A stretch of 64,000 bases of DNA from Pelosinus sp. UFO1 (GCF_000725345.1 NZ_CP008852.1:3402001-3466000), one strand, 5' to 3'. Shown: positions 1 to 9,619, numbered from the stretch's first letter. Numbers and translations are program-made. The notes: generated by a model from the sequence alone, not told the origin.

Positions 1-115
1 ATTTAAGTGTATTCATACCAATGCTGTATTTTTACCCTATAGGAAAAATTTTCTTTTGCTCTTTTCTTATTGTAACATTCAATATAAAATGCTACAACTA
101 TTCCCCAAAAGGAGC

Positions 116-922
116 TTAATCGATCCTATCAAAATCCGTTTCCTCATAAGGAGGCAGCTCTAATAATTCAGGAATTGTAACAAAACTGTAGCCTTGTTTT
201 TTTAATTCATCAATTATCGCAGGTAAAGCTTCCACACTTCCCTCTAAATGAGGATTGACGCCATCATGCTGTAACACAATGTAACCATTTTTCATCTTAG
301 GGATTACTCGCTCTTTCACAGTTGCCGAATCGAAACCCTTCCAATCGTCTGTATCTACTGACCATAGAATAATAAACTGGTTTTTGGAATAAATAACAGA
401 GTCCACGTTCTCATTATGAAAACCAAAAGGCGGTCGCACTAATTTGGGCGTCTTTCCGGTTATGCTATGTATTATGGATGAACATTCTTCTAGTTCTTTT
501 GCTATTGCCTGTTTATCCAGCGTGATTAAACTAGTATGATCTAAAGTATGGTTACCAATCACATGCCCTTCGGCATCAATCTTCTGTAACATTGCGGGAT
601 ATGCTTGCGCTTGTTTACCAATGACAAAAAAAGTAGCTTTTACATTTTTTTCTTTTAGTATCGCCAAAATTTTAGGAGTCCAATGATCCTCTGGACCATC
701 ATCGAAAGTTAACGCAACCTTTTTATCTTCAGCACTACCAGCCCAATATAGTTTTCCAGGAATGTTCTGGCCTCTTTTATACTTATCATGTATTGGCAAG
801 GGTACATCTTCTTTTGCCAAAGGATCTGTCGTATTCTCCGGCTTCTTTAGAGGAGAGCAAGCAGTGACTAATAGAATTAGGATAAGCAAACTATATAGGA
901 TAACAATATTATTTCTTTTCAT
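116..922 (-). CDS. Polysaccharide deacetylase lipoprotein (NodB domain)
   Basis: A 268-residue predicted carbohydrate esterase family 4 enzyme that removes acetyl groups from cell-wall or other polysaccharide. The N-terminus is a lipoprotein signal with lipobox LVTAC (Cys22), so it is probably membrane-anchored outside the cytoplasm. NodB motifs are visible: TFDDGP at 72-77 (catalytic and metal-binding Asp), H125/H129 in the HxxxH metal motif, RPPFG, and a late VLQHDG histidine motif. A short low-complexity linker follows the lipid anchor. It is transcribed alone. A paralogue lies at 21048-21743. Family assignment is secure; the substrate is unknown. Confidence 0.9.
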   Translation of the reverse strand: MKRNNIVILYSLLILILLVTACSPLKKPENTTDPLAKEDVPLPIHDKYKRGQNIPGKLYWAGSAEDKKVALTFDDGPEDHWTPKILAILKEKNVKATFFVIGKQAQAYPAMLQKIDAEGHVIGNHTLDHTSLITLDKQAIAKELEECSSIIHSITGKTPKLVRPPFGFHNENVDSVIYSKNQFIILWSVDTDDWKGFDSATVKERVIPKMKNGYIVLQHDGVNPHLEGSVEALPAIIDELKKQGYSFVTIPELLELPPYEETDFDRID

Positions 923-1003
923 ATCATTCCCCCTCAGTTAGCTTAACACTTGATTAACTCTTTTATACGCCACAATTCACAAGCACGCTGTAAGAACACT
1001 GAA

Positions 1004-1163
1004 TAAGAAAAACGTTACGCGTCCTTTTTTAACCACAAAGACACAAAGGTCACAAAGGGGTTCTATCCATTTCATTCCCATCTTCTTTGTGTGCCGCGAT
1101 AGCGGCATTGTGTCTTTGTGGTTCAATCTTTTTAACTAGAAACTTATAAATTCTGATACCATA
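1004..1163 (+). repeat. Palindromic ACCACAAAG repeat, copy A (family 1)
   Basis: A 160-bp element starting TAAGAAAAACG and ending TTCTGATACCATAAAA. Its core is a long imperfect inverted repeat, ACCACAAAGACACAAAG against CTTTGTGTCTTTGTGGT, with an inner hairpin TGCCGC-GATA-GCGGCA. Near-identical copies are at 29730-30087 (composite) and 39154-39311. The right end directly abuts the A-tract of the terminator that follows the dicarboxylate carrier gene. It has no coding capacity and looks like a non-autonomous mobile element. Confidence 0.85.
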
Positions 1164-1166
1164 AAA

Positions 1167-1201
1167 GAGGAAGCGGCATCTAAAGATGCCGCTTCCTTTT
1201 C
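1167..1201 (-). terminator. Intrinsic terminator after the DASS carrier
   Basis: Perfect GAAGCGGCATC/GATGCCGCTTC stem with a 4-nt loop, flanked by A-rich and T-rich tracts, so it can work in both directions. It lies just past the stop codon of the carrier gene. Confidence 0.85.
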
Positions 1202-1203
1202 TA

Positions 1204-2700
1204 TTACACTAACCCTAGCCATTTCCAATAAGTCGCTCCAAGGATTAAAATCAAAGCATAAGCAATGATTGTTAATGGAATGCCTGTTTTAATAAAGTCT
1301 TTTACTTCAAAAGTATCAGTACCATAGGCTACCATATTTTGCGGTGCATTCACTGGTAAAATAAAACCAAAGCTAACCACATATTGCAGAATCATGGTCA
1401 TGCCTACTACATTAACGCCAGGAGTCTGCACTCCTTGCAGCATGGATATTATGATTGGTATCATCGCGGCTGCCAACGCAGTAGCACTAGCAAAACCAAG
1501 ATGAATGATAATGAGAAATGCTGCAAGAATAGCGAGAATCATTAGAATCGGCATCGTCTGCAAACCAAAAGCAGTAACAATAATTTTTGCAAGCCAGGTA
1601 GCAGCTTTTGTTGAAAGAAGAGCTGAGCCAAGGCTGATACCTACACCAAATAAGAGCAATGTCCCCCAAGGTATCTTAGCTTGCGCTTCCTTCCATGTCA
1701 TAATACCAATACCAGGTAATAACATAATTGCAATCGCAGCAATGGTAGTCGAAGAGGTATCAAAAGGATGAACAATCTTTTCCGTAGCCCACAAAAAGAG
1801 AAGTATTACTGATATTATCATTAACTTTTTCTCATTTGTTTTCATAGGGCCAAGTTCGATCAATGCCTTCGCAACGGCCTCTTTCCCACCAGCAATTTCA
1901 TCCGTTTCTGGAGGCATAAGCTTCATTAATACATAGTACAAAGCTACAGACATAAAAACTGCAAAAGGCACCGCAGCGATGAACCAATCAAGCCAGCTAA
2001 TATAAATGCCAAGTTGTTTCTCAATAAAACCTAAAGCAATCATATTTTGCGCAGCTGCTGTTTTAATCCCTACATTCCAAATGCTATCTGCTTGTGCAAC
2101 CGCAATCATCATCATACCAGCAAACTTACTTTTAAAATCTACACCAAAGGCCCCGATAATCCCCATAACAATAGGAACCATACAAGACACACGAGCTGTA
2201 GTACTTGGAACAAAAAAACTAAGGATAAATCCTACTAAAATTACGCCAATTAATACTCGATTGGTTTTTGCACCAATTTTTGATAGGACAACCAAGGCAA
2301 TTCGTTTATCTAACCCCGTCTGCATCATAGCAGCGGCAATAAAAAGTGCCCCACCGACTAGGGCCAATGCAGTATTACTAAAACCGTCTAAGGCCATCGT
2401 TAAGCCCTTTGTTGTTCCAATAACTGTTTTTGCATCTGCCACATTTGGTGAAGTACCAATCAAAAATGCCATTAATGCCATAATGACAGCAGCGCTGGCT
2501 GGATAAGAAATGGTATCTGTCATCCAAATAATAACGGAAAATACTAATATAGCGAGCATTCGCTGCCCGGCTATCGGTAACCCTTCAGGAGTAGGCATGA
2601 GTACAATACCAAGCAATATCAATACACCTATAATCAAACCAAAACGCTTAAAAAAGGATTGTTCTACAGGCTGAATACCTAACTTAGTTCCTGTCTGCAT
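1204..2700 (-). CDS. DASS-family divalent anion:Na+ symporter
   Basis: A 498-residue polytopic inner-membrane carrier of the SLC13/DASS family, which imports dicarboxylates (succinate, malate, 2-oxoglutarate) or sulfate with Na+. Hydrophobic helices run the whole length, and the family signature NAPQNMVAYG lies near the C-terminus. A GGAGG site precedes the ATG by 7 nt. It starts 15 bp after the stop of korC and reads the same way, so it is probably the last gene of the kor operon. That context favours a C4/C5 dicarboxylate substrate feeding or draining 2-oxoglutarate metabolism; this is inference. Confidence 0.88.
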   Translation of the reverse strand: MQTGTKLGIQPVEQSFFKRFGLIIGVLILLGIVLMPTPEGLPIAGQRMLAILVFSVIIWMTDTISYPASAAVIMALMAFLIGTSPNVADAKTVIGTTKGLTMALDGFSNTALALVGGALFIAAAMMQTGLDKRIALVVLSKIGAKTNRVLIGVILVGFILSFFVPSTTARVSCMVPIVMGIIGAFGVDFKSKFAGMMMIAVAQADSIWNVGIKTAAAQNMIALGFIEKQLGIYISWLDWFIAAVPFAVFMSVALYYVLMKLMPPETDEIAGGKEAVAKALIELGPMKTNEKKLMIISVILLFLWATEKIVHPFDTSSTTIAAIAIMLLPGIGIMTWKEAQAKIPWGTLLLFGVGISLGSALLSTKAATWLAKIIVTAFGLQTMPILMILAILAAFLIIIHLGFASATALAAAMIPIIISMLQGVQTPGVNVVGMTMILQYVVSFGFILPVNAPQNMVAYGTDTFEVKDFIKTGIPLTIIAYALILILGATYWKWLGLV

Positions 2701-2715
2701 ACGACAACCTCCTTG

Positions 2716-3243
2716 TTATTGACTAACTAAGGATATACCAAGTTGAAGAGCACGTTTATTGATATCTTCTGTTCCTTTAGGAACCCTATGAAGAATCGCT
2801 GCTGTTATGGATTCAACGCTAACTGCTTTCGTTGTTGCAACAATCGCGCCCAAAGCAACGATATTGGCAAATAAGGATTTGCCTAATTCTTCTGTTACTT
2901 TTTCCGTGATTGGCAGCTGGTACACATTTTTTAAATGTTCTGGTACTGTCTTTACAAAAGTAGTATCAATCATCAATATTCCATCCGCAGGCAAATCCTT
3001 AGAATATTTGTCGACAGCTTCCTGTGTCATTGCTAATACAAGATTAGGATTTGTTACTTTTGGATAGTGAATGGCCTTATCAGAAATAATGACTTCCGAC
3101 TTACTAGCACCACCTCTGGCCTCTGGACCGTAAGATTGGGATTGAATCGCCATCTTACCATCAAGTAACGCTGCTTCTGCTAAAATTATACCTGCCAAAA
3201 TTAATCCTTGTCCACCAGAGCCAGATAAACGCATCTCAATCAT
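2716..3243 (-). CDS. korC: 2-oxoacid:ferredoxin oxidoreductase, gamma subunit
   Basis: A 175-residue gamma subunit of a CoA-dependent 2-oxoacid:ferredoxin oxidoreductase. The N-terminal GSGGQG nucleotide-like motif and the SYGPEARGG segment are family hallmarks. It follows the beta subunit gene with essentially no gap (stop at 3245, start at 3243), so the subunits are translationally coupled. The complex makes acyl-CoA and reduced ferredoxin from a 2-oxoacid and runs in reverse in some anaerobes. Subunit order (ferredoxin, alpha, beta, gamma) fits the KorDABC type; 2-ketoisovalerate specificity (Vor) cannot be excluded. Confidence 0.85.
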   Translation of the reverse strand: MIEMRLSGSGGQGLILAGIILAEAALLDGKMAIQSQSYGPEARGGASKSEVIISDKAIHYPKVTNPNLVLAMTQEAVDKYSKDLPADGILMIDTTFVKTVPEHLKNVYQLPITEKVTEELGKSLFANIVALGAIVATTKAVSVESITAAILHRVPKGTEDINKRALQLGISLVSQ

Positions 3244-3244
3244 A

Positions 3245-4063
3245 TTATTTAGCTCCTTTCTGTGCTCTATCGATTACACCTTGGTATTGTTTTGTATATT
3301 CCGGCGCCTCGCTCTTATGTAATACACCAATGGTAAACTTGCCTGCTAACTGCTCAGCACTTAATTTCTTAGCAGCTTCGACAGTTACTGCGTTGTCACG
3401 CTGTGTTTTCAGCATAGTAGAAGCATCACCCTTCTTGTTTTGGCGACCATAATAAATTGGACACTGGGTCACTGCTTCAATCAAGGAGAATCCATCATGG
3501 CTAATGCCTTGGGCAATTACATCCACTAACATCTGGCTATGAAAAGCAGTTCCACGTCCGACAAATGTAGCACCAGCTGCTTTTGCTAATTCAGCAACAT
3601 CAAAAGCACGTTCTAAAGTGCCGTAAGGAGCTGTCGTAGCTTTACTATCCGTCGGTGTAAGAGGTGAATATTGGCCACCTGTCATGCCATAAATATTGTT
3701 ATTAAATAATATGACAGTGAGATTAATATTACGACGTGCTGTATGAATGAAATGATTACCACCGATGGCAGTACCATCTCCATCACCTGTTATAACAATA
3801 ACATTCAGATCAGGATCAGCTAATTTTATCCCTGTAGCCAAAGGCAGTGCACGGCCATGAAGAGAATGAACCGTATCAAAATCAAGGTAGCCAGAGGCTC
3901 TTGAGGAACAGCCAATTCCTGAAACAATGACAGTTTTGTCTTGATCAAGACCTAGTTTATCAATGGCTTTTATAATGGAGCTAGTAACAATCCCGTTACC
4001 ACAGCCCGGACACCAAATATGTGGCAAACGAGGACGATAATACTTTTTAATTAATTTTTCCAT
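3245..4063 (-). CDS. korB: 2-oxoacid:ferredoxin oxidoreductase, beta subunit (TPP-binding)
   Basis: A 272-residue subunit that binds thiamine pyrophosphate. It has an N-terminal WCPGCGNG cysteine motif (iron-sulfur or TPP-proximal). The TPP/Mg2+ motif GDGDG is followed about 30 residues later by NNNIYGMTGGQ, as in 2-oxoglutarate:ferredoxin oxidoreductase beta chains. It lies between korA and korC on the same strand with short spacing, which indicates one operon. Acceptor is probably the small ferredoxin encoded first in the operon. Confidence 0.9.
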   Translation of the reverse strand: MEKLIKKYYRPRLPHIWCPGCGNGIVTSSIIKAIDKLGLDQDKTVIVSGIGCSSRASGYLDFDTVHSLHGRALPLATGIKLADPDLNVIVITGDGDGTAIGGNHFIHTARRNINLTVILFNNNIYGMTGGQYSPLTPTDSKATTAPYGTLERAFDVAELAKAAGATFVGRGTAFHSQMLVDVIAQGISHDGFSLIEAVTQCPIYYGRQNKKGDASTMLKTQRDNAVTVEAAKKLSAEQLAGKFTIGVLHKSEAPEYTKQYQGVIDRAQKGAK

Positions 4064-4081
4064 CTATTGTACCCCCCTAAA

Positions 4082-5209
4082 TTAAAGATTTTTCACAAAC
4101 TCTAGTAATTCTTTTGGTGAGATAGGTTCAGAGTCATATTTAGACATTGGCTTCACTGGAACTTTTCCTTCTACTGATTTCTTAACTTCACCAACCATTT
4201 GGCCATAGTTAAGTTCTGGAACAACAATTACTTTCACTTTTTCAGCCAATTTCGCAATTTCTTTTTCAGGGAATGGCCATACTGAAATTAGTCGGAACAT
4301 CCCGACTTTAATGCCTTGTTCACGGGCCATATCAATCGCCGCATAGGCAGAGCGTGCTGTTCCACCGTAAGTTACAATGGCAATGTCCGCATCTTCTAGC
4401 TTATATTCTTCATACATAGTAATTTCATCAATTGCATTGTCTACCTTATCATGCAGCCTCTTGATTAAGGCTTCTGTCGCTTTAGGCGATCCGTTCGGGA
4501 AGCCGGTTTCATCATGGACCAGACCTGTTACATGACAGCGGTAACCTTTACCAAAATCAGCCATAGGAGGTACACCATCACTATCAGCTTGATAAGGTTT
4601 AAACTCACTAGGTGCCACCCTTGGTCCTTTGCGGACTGGTTTTGCAACGGTATCGTAATCAGGAACTTCTATTTTTTCACGCATATGCCCAATAATCTCA
4701 TCTAGCATTAATAGAACTGGCATACGAAACTTTTCAGAAAGTTCATAGGCTTTAATCGTTAATGTAAAGCATTCAGGTACACTCGCTGGCGTTAAGGCGA
4801 TTACAGGATGATCACCATGAGTTCCCCATCTTGCTTGCATCATATCTCCTTGCGCAGGAGATGTCGGTTGCCCTGTACTTGGACCCACACGTTGTACATT
4901 CGCTATAACAATGGGTACTTCAGCAATCGTAGCATACCCAATAAATTCCTGTTTTAAAGAAAAACCAGGCCCACTTGTGGCCGTCAACACTTTTTTACCT
5001 GTTAAAGAAGCACCAATGACCGCTCCAATACCAGCGATCTCATCTTCCATTTGAATAAATTTTCCACCAACCTCTGGTAGACGTTTTGCCATTATTTCAG
5101 CAATTTCCGTTGACGGTGTAATTGGATAACCTGCAAAAAATGTAACACCTGCAGCTATCGCACCTTCAGCGCAAGCTTGATTCCCTTGCAAGAGCAGTAC
5201 TTTTCCCAC
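4082..5209 (-). CDS. korA: 2-oxoacid:ferredoxin oxidoreductase, alpha subunit
   Basis: A 375-residue alpha chain carrying the pyrimidine-binding domain (GYPITPSTEI, TSGPGFSLKQE, QMEDEIAG) and a C-terminal transketolase-like domain (ADIAIVTYGG). The residues match 2-oxoglutarate ferredoxin oxidoreductase alpha more than pyruvate oxidoreductase, and the protein lacks the long gamma-alpha fusion of some archaea. It is preceded by the ferredoxin gene and followed by korB. The complex would link 2-oxoglutarate and succinyl-CoA to low-potential ferredoxin in the cytoplasm. Confidence 0.88.
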   Translation of the reverse strand: MGKVLLLQGNQACAEGAIAAGVTFFAGYPITPSTEIAEIMAKRLPEVGGKFIQMEDEIAGIGAVIGASLTGKKVLTATSGPGFSLKQEFIGYATIAEVPIVIANVQRVGPSTGQPTSPAQGDMMQARWGTHGDHPVIALTPASVPECFTLTIKAYELSEKFRMPVLLMLDEIIGHMREKIEVPDYDTVAKPVRKGPRVAPSEFKPYQADSDGVPPMADFGKGYRCHVTGLVHDETGFPNGSPKATEALIKRLHDKVDNAIDEITMYEEYKLEDADIAIVTYGGTARSAYAAIDMAREQGIKVGMFRLISVWPFPEKEIAKLAEKVKVIVVPELNYGQMVGEVKKSVEGKVPVKPMSKYDSEPISPKELLEFVKNL

Positions 5210-5224
5210 TATTAAATCACTCCT

Positions 5225-5407
5225 CTATTTTTCTACAAATATTGCATAATCAGGACAACGTGTTTCACATTGTTTACACTTAATACATTTTGTTTCATCA
5301 GTAATAGCAATTTTCCCAAGAGCATCTAGCCCCAGTACTTGTTTAGGACAGAATGTAACACAAACTCCACAGCCTTTACAATGTTTCCCTATTGTTTTAA
5401 TAGCCAT
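5225..5407 (-). CDS. korD: 2x[4Fe-4S] ferredoxin subunit of the 2-oxoacid oxidoreductase
   Basis: A 60-residue ferredoxin with two CxxCxxCxxxC clusters (from Cys10 and near Cys41). I place the start at the ATG at 5407 because GGAGGTG lies 6 nt upstream; the longer reading from 5434 would run through that site. It is the first gene of the korDABC-carrier operon and is the expected electron-accepting delta subunit. The 196 bp upstream are AT-rich and must hold the operon promoter, though I cannot single out one site. Confidence 0.88.
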   Translation of the reverse strand: MAIKTIGKHCKGCGVCVTFCPKQVLGLDALGKIAITDETKCIKCKQCETRCPDYAIFVEK

Positions 5408-5603
5408 GCCTTTCACCTCCATTATCCTTCCCATATTCTATGTACTTTTCTACATGTAATTATATATGGTATAAGAGATAATATAATATAAATACACAAA
5501 ACTGTAAAGGAAAGCAACCTTAAAAAAACGAATGTCTTTATCTTTTTTGTAAATTATTACCATACATTTTAGGGATTCGACTATTCCCTTTGTAAGAAAC
5601 TCA

Positions 5604-6590
5604 CTATCTCTCATCCGCTGGAAACCGAAGACCAATCTGCCTTCTGCACTCATCCATAATTTCAATTACCTCTAACGATAGTTGAAAAGAATTAATTGTT
5701 GATTCTATCTTATTATTTTTAATTAAACTAATAAATTCTTGCACTTCATAAAACATAAAATCATTTGATTGGTCTTGCTGTAATTCTTCATTTGAGCCAT
5801 CTCTATAAATAATTTTTACCTGTTTGGGCGTTGACATTTTATTAATTACAATGACTCCCTTTTCCCCCTGTATTTCATTGATCGCTGCTGAGTTTGTTAT
5901 TTTCGAATGAGATATGATGACTTCCATTTCAGAATAATGAAGAATAATGCTACCTGCACCATCAATCCCAGAATCAAGCATAATTGCATTTGCCGAGACC
6001 CTTTCAGGCTTGCCAAAAAGATAAACTGCTGGATAAATACAGTAGACACCAATATCCATAATAGAACCATTGGATAAGGCCGGATTAAAGGCATTCAGTA
6101 TTTTCCCCGCCTTATACTCATCATACCGAGAGGAATACTGACAAAAGTTCGAAAAGAATTTCCTCACTGTTCCTATTTTGTGGATGTTTTGTTTTATAGC
6201 TTGAAAATTAGGCAAAAAAGTCGTCTTTAATGCTTCCATCAATAATACTTGATATTTTTTAGAAGCTTCTACCATAAGGGAAACTTCTTTATGATTAGAC
6301 GCCATCGGTTTCTCACAAAGTACATGCTTGCCATGAGACATAAATAATATTGCTTGGCCCGCGTGTAGGGAATTAGGACTAGCAATATAGACGGCATCAA
6401 TAAGATTACTTTGGGCCATCTCCTCTAGATTGGTAAAAACATTTTTGGCCCCATGCTTATCAGCAAAAACTCTTCCCTGCTCTTCTGTTCTAGAATAAAC
6501 TGCTTGTAAAAAGAATTCACCATGTAAACTAGCACATCGAATAAATTCGTCGGTAATCGAACTCGTACCTATAACACCAAAACGAATCAT
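5604..6590 (-). CDS. Gfo/Idh/MocA family NAD(P)-dependent oxidoreductase
   Basis: A 328-residue predicted sugar or inositol dehydrogenase. The Rossmann motif starts at residue 5 (GVIGTSSI) and the substrate/cofactor motif CEKPMASN sits near residue 94. The rest is a C-terminal beta-sheet domain. A GGGGGGA site precedes the ATG. The neighbours (kor operon, chromate transporter) give no substrate clue. This superfamily acts on glucose-fructose, myo-inositol, dihydrodiols and others, so the reaction is unassigned. Confidence 0.85.
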   Translation of the reverse strand: MIRFGVIGTSSITDEFIRCASLHGEFFLQAVYSRTEEQGRVFADKHGAKNVFTNLEEMAQSNLIDAVYIASPNSLHAGQAILFMSHGKHVLCEKPMASNHKEVSLMVEASKKYQVLLMEALKTTFLPNFQAIKQNIHKIGTVRKFFSNFCQYSSRYDEYKAGKILNAFNPALSNGSIMDIGVYCIYPAVYLFGKPERVSANAIMLDSGIDGAGSIILHYSEMEVIISHSKITNSAAINEIQGEKGVIVINKMSTPKQVKIIYRDGSNEELQQDQSNDFMFYEVQEFISLIKNNKIESTINSFQLSLEVIEIMDECRRQIGLRFPADER

Positions 6591-6621
6591 AATCTCCCCC
6601 CCTAAAAATAATATTCTCTAT

Positions 6622-7800
6622 TTATATAATGGATAAGAAACACGCTAATAAAACCACGCACCAAGGCGGAACCTTCCAATACTGCAATAAACCAAAGCAT
6701 AATAGCCCAATGGCAAAATCTTTAGAATTCCCGATAGAGTTTATCCAAACTGGATTGTATAAGGCAGCAAGTAATATACCAACAACAGCAGCATTAACAG
6801 CCCATAATACTTTTTGAAATTGAATTTGCTTACGAATTTGATTCCAAAATGGCATTACACCCCAAACCAACAGAAAAGAAGGTAGAAAAATGGCTATGGT
6901 TGCTACCATTGCACCCATCCAGCCATGAATTACAACACCTAAATAAGCAGCAAAAGTAAATAAGGGGCCTGGCACTGCTTGAGCAAGCCCATATCCCACA
7001 AGAAATTGACTACTGTCAACCCAGCCCGTAGGTACCATCTCTTTTTCAAGCATAGGTAGTACCACATGCCCACCACCAAATACTAAGGAACCAATACGAA
7101 AAAAAACATCAATTACATGAATCCACTCGCCGCCAAAGATCTGGCGCAGTATTGGTAAGCCTAATAATAAAATGAATAGCAATAAAAGTAACAAAAGGCC
7201 GGCTTGACGGCTTACCGGAAATGCTACCACCTGACCTTGACTTATCTTAACCGTATCTGCAAAAAACAATCCTAGGATTCCTGCAGCTACTAACACTATA
7301 ATCTGAATATAAGCAGCAGGCCATAATAAAGTGACCATAGCCGCAGCCAAGACAATGGTAGCACGTTTCTTGTCAGGAGCTAACTTTGTCCCCATACCCC
7401 ATACCGCTTGTGAAATAACCGCAACAGCCACGATTTTTAGACCATGTATAAAGTTTAATTGCTCCTCTCCTATTTCTTGCAAACCATAATAGGCATAAAC
7501 AAGAAGCAACACAGAGGGTATCGTAAAACCAAGCCAAGCTAAAATTCCGCCAAGATAACCACCCCGATAAGTTCCAATGGCAATTCCAATTTGACTACTA
7601 GCTGGCCCAGGAAGAAACTGGCATAAAGCCACAATATCTGCATAAAAGACTTCATCAACCCATTTTCTCTTCTTTACGTACTCCTTATGAAAATATCCTA
7701 AGTGCGCTAAAGGCCCACCGAAAGACATCACTCCAAGATAGGTAGCTACTGCGAGAATTTCCCATAAGCGCCTTACATAAGACTCTTCTTTGTATTGCAT
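6622..7800 (-). CDS. chrA: Chromate transporter, ChrA-type with two CHR domains
   Basis: A roughly 392-residue inner-membrane protein of the CHR superfamily, which exports chromate or transports related anions. Both halves are present. The N-terminal half has SFGGPLAHLGYF and LPGPASSQ. The C-terminal half has VFGGGHVVLPMLEKE and VPGPLFTFAAYLG. This gives the full-length duplicated form. The start is uncertain: GGGGGGAG touches two consecutive ATGs at 7803 and 7800, and I choose the second. An upstream ATG at 7869 has no ribosome site. The actual substrate was not tested here. Confidence 0.88.
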   Translation of the reverse strand: MQYKEESYVRRLWEILAVATYLGVMSFGGPLAHLGYFHKEYVKKRKWVDEVFYADIVALCQFLPGPASSQIGIAIGTYRGGYLGGILAWLGFTIPSVLLLVYAYYGLQEIGEEQLNFIHGLKIVAVAVISQAVWGMGTKLAPDKKRATIVLAAAMVTLLWPAAYIQIIVLVAAGILGLFFADTVKISQGQVVAFPVSRQAGLLLLLLLFILLLGLPILRQIFGGEWIHVIDVFFRIGSLVFGGGHVVLPMLEKEMVPTGWVDSSQFLVGYGLAQAVPGPLFTFAAYLGVVIHGWMGAMVATIAIFLPSFLLVWGVMPFWNQIRKQIQFQKVLWAVNAAVVGILLAALYNPVWINSIGNSKDFAIGLLCFGLLQYWKVPPWCVVLLACFLSII

Positions 7801-8059
7801 CATCTCCCCCCCTGGAAACAAAATATCTCTATGAATAAGCATTCTTCTTCTACTTGTAATCACCTGCATATCTATTAAAAGATAGCATAATAAAATAATA
7901 GAGATCCAAGGGATAGCTTTTTAATTTTCCACTATAAATAATTGGCCAAAATTAGTAATGCATAAATTACTAGTAAAAGGTCAATCTATATCTTAAGGAA
8001 TATAAAAACTGTGTATAAATACGAAAAAAATGTTTTGCTAATGACAAAAGGAGGTTCTT

Positions 8060-8533
8060 ATGAAAACCACACATAACCAAAAATGGCTCAGTATTTTCCT
8101 CGGATTAGCATTGACAGCAATGTTGCTACTAGGTGGATGTACAAATATTACCCCTACGGAACCTACTCCTAGTCCTACTTCTCCTACTTCCCCCTCTCCC
8201 ACTTCTCCTGCTAAACCAGTAACGGATGTAACGGTTGTTCGAGTCACCTATAGTTATGGTGCTACAGACAAAGTCCAGCTCTCTAACAATAATCTTGTAT
8301 TAAAAGTTGGGCAAACATTAATTTTAGAGCCTGCACCAGGCCTTACTACAAATACACGTTTCACCTCTTCAGGGGAAAACTTCTTTGGTAATGTTATGAA
8401 GCAAGATGCAACTGGACAAGATAACACCAAAGCAAGCTTTACCGCAATTGCTCCAGGGAAAGGTAAACTTACCATCATTCCAAATACTAATGATACCGCT
8501 AGGGCTACCGACCTTTGGGTCACTGTTCAATAA
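8060..8533 (+). CDS. Small lipoprotein with Pro/Ser/Thr linker, unknown function
   Basis: A 157-residue protein with a lipoprotein signal (LLGGC lipobox near residue 27). A spacer of repeated T-P/S-P-T units follows, then a compact beta-rich domain of about 100 residues. The domain has the look of a small Ig-like or chagasin-type fold (KVGQTLILEPAPG ... APGKGKLTIIP), but I cannot confirm that. A strong AAAGGAGG site precedes the ATG by 7 nt. It is monocistronic and closed by the terminator at 8541-8590. Probably an envelope protein exposed beyond the membrane by its flexible linker. Confidence 0.75.
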   Translation: MKTTHNQKWLSIFLGLALTAMLLLGGCTNITPTEPTPSPTSPTSPSPTSPAKPVTDVTVVRVTYSYGATDKVQLSNNNLVLKVGQTLILEPAPGLTTNTRFTSSGENFFGNVMKQDATGQDNTKASFTAIAPGKGKLTIIPNTNDTARATDLWVTVQ

Positions 8534-8540
8534 GAAAAAC

Positions 8541-8590
8541 AAAGCCGCTCTAAGACTTCTCTTTAAAAAGAGAGACCTTAGAGCGGTTTC
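8541..8590 (+). terminator. Terminator between the lipoprotein and DMT genes
   Basis: Long stem CCGCTCTAAG/CTTAGAGCGG with an inner TCTCTTT/AAAGAGA pairing, between two convergent genes. The same arm sequence recurs at 36191-36438 around the 101-bp tandem repeats. Confidence 0.8.
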
Positions 8591-8613
8591 ATCATGTAAC
8601 TTTATAAAATTAG

Positions 8614-9567
8614 TTATTTTTCTTGGCAACACGCGGAGTTTGTTAATCCACTATCATTAGGCCTCTCTTTGTTTTTTCGATTTCCTATATTCAGACGCTG
8701 CTCTAACATACCTGTTGTTAAGTATACACCACAAAATACTAGCAAGCCTCCAACCCCTTGTGCTCCGGTAACTCTTTCTCCTAATATACCACTAATAATA
8801 GCCGTAAAGACAGGAATCAAATTTAAAAATACACCTGCCTTACTAACTCCAATCTTCTGGACTGACAGATTCCAGAAAACAAAAGAACCTACAGAGGGGA
8901 ATAATACCATATAAAGAATACCTGTAATGGCTATTGTGCCAATTTGCCCAATCTGTATACCCTGATTATAGGCAAAGGGGGCCATCAAGAGCACGGCAAT
9001 CCCTGTAGATATCGCCGTTGCTGTAATCGGTGGTGTGGATATTCTTCTTGCAATTAGTGTATATAAAGTCCATATTATAACTGCCCCTACCATCAATAAA
9101 TCACCCCGGTTGAACTGCAATTGAAGCAAACGCCCCATTTCACCATTTGTTAATACCACTAAAGCACCAATAAGGGAAAGTATCAACCCTAATGTCTGTA
9201 AGATAGAAATACGTTCTCGATATAAAATGATGGAACAAATGACGATGACCCCAGGATTTAGGGCGCTCACCAATGCGGCATTCGTTGGCGTTGTATATCC
9301 TAAGGCCGAATATAAAAATATATTATAACCGATAACCCCTAGTACCCCCATGCAAGACAATAAAAACCATTCCTTTTTCGCCCTATGCCATACAGGTTTT
9401 TCAATGTAGTGTGCAATAGGAACTAGAAAAAACATAGCCAAGCTCCATCGAGAAAAAGTAATCCAAAGTGGTGTTATATCTGCAATAACATACTTTCCAA
9501 AAACATAATTACCCGCCCAAAATAGATTGCAAATTACAAGTAGAAACCAAACCCGGTATTTTGACAT
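8614..9567 (-). CDS. EamA/DMT family transporter
   Basis: A 317-residue ten-helix membrane protein with two EamA domains, the drug/metabolite transporter superfamily exporting amino acids, nucleobases or other small metabolites. The first repeat starts at the N-terminal NLFWAGNYVFGK motif and the second near the middle (GAVIIWTLYTLIARR). The ATG at 9567 has AAGGGGTGG upstream; a reading from 9633 would add 22 residues without a good site. Its substrate cannot be told from sequence. Confidence 0.87.
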   Translation of the reverse strand: MSKYRVWFLLVICNLFWAGNYVFGKYVIADITPLWITFSRWSLAMFFLVPIAHYIEKPVWHRAKKEWFLLSCMGVLGVIGYNIFLYSALGYTTPTNAALVSALNPGVIVICSIILYRERISILQTLGLILSLIGALVVLTNGEMGRLLQLQFNRGDLLMVGAVIIWTLYTLIARRISTPPITATAISTGIAVLLMAPFAYNQGIQIGQIGTIAITGILYMVLFPSVGSFVFWNLSVQKIGVSKAGVFLNLIPVFTAIISGILGERVTGAQGVGGLLVFCGVYLTTGMLEQRLNIGNRKNKERPNDSGLTNSACCQEK

Positions 9568-9619
9568 ATTCTTTCCACCCCTTACCTTCTGACACCTATA
9601 ACCTTTTCTTCCTATAAAT

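Noticed and set aside
2006-2506. 166-codon plus-strand frame inside the DASS carrier gene
   Set aside because: Antisense shadow of a strongly conserved transporter; no ribosome site or family match.
5450-5665. 71-codon minus-strand frame at the end of the Gfo/Idh gene
   Set aside because: Overlaps the true gene in another frame and continues into AT-rich intergenic DNA; no ribosome site.
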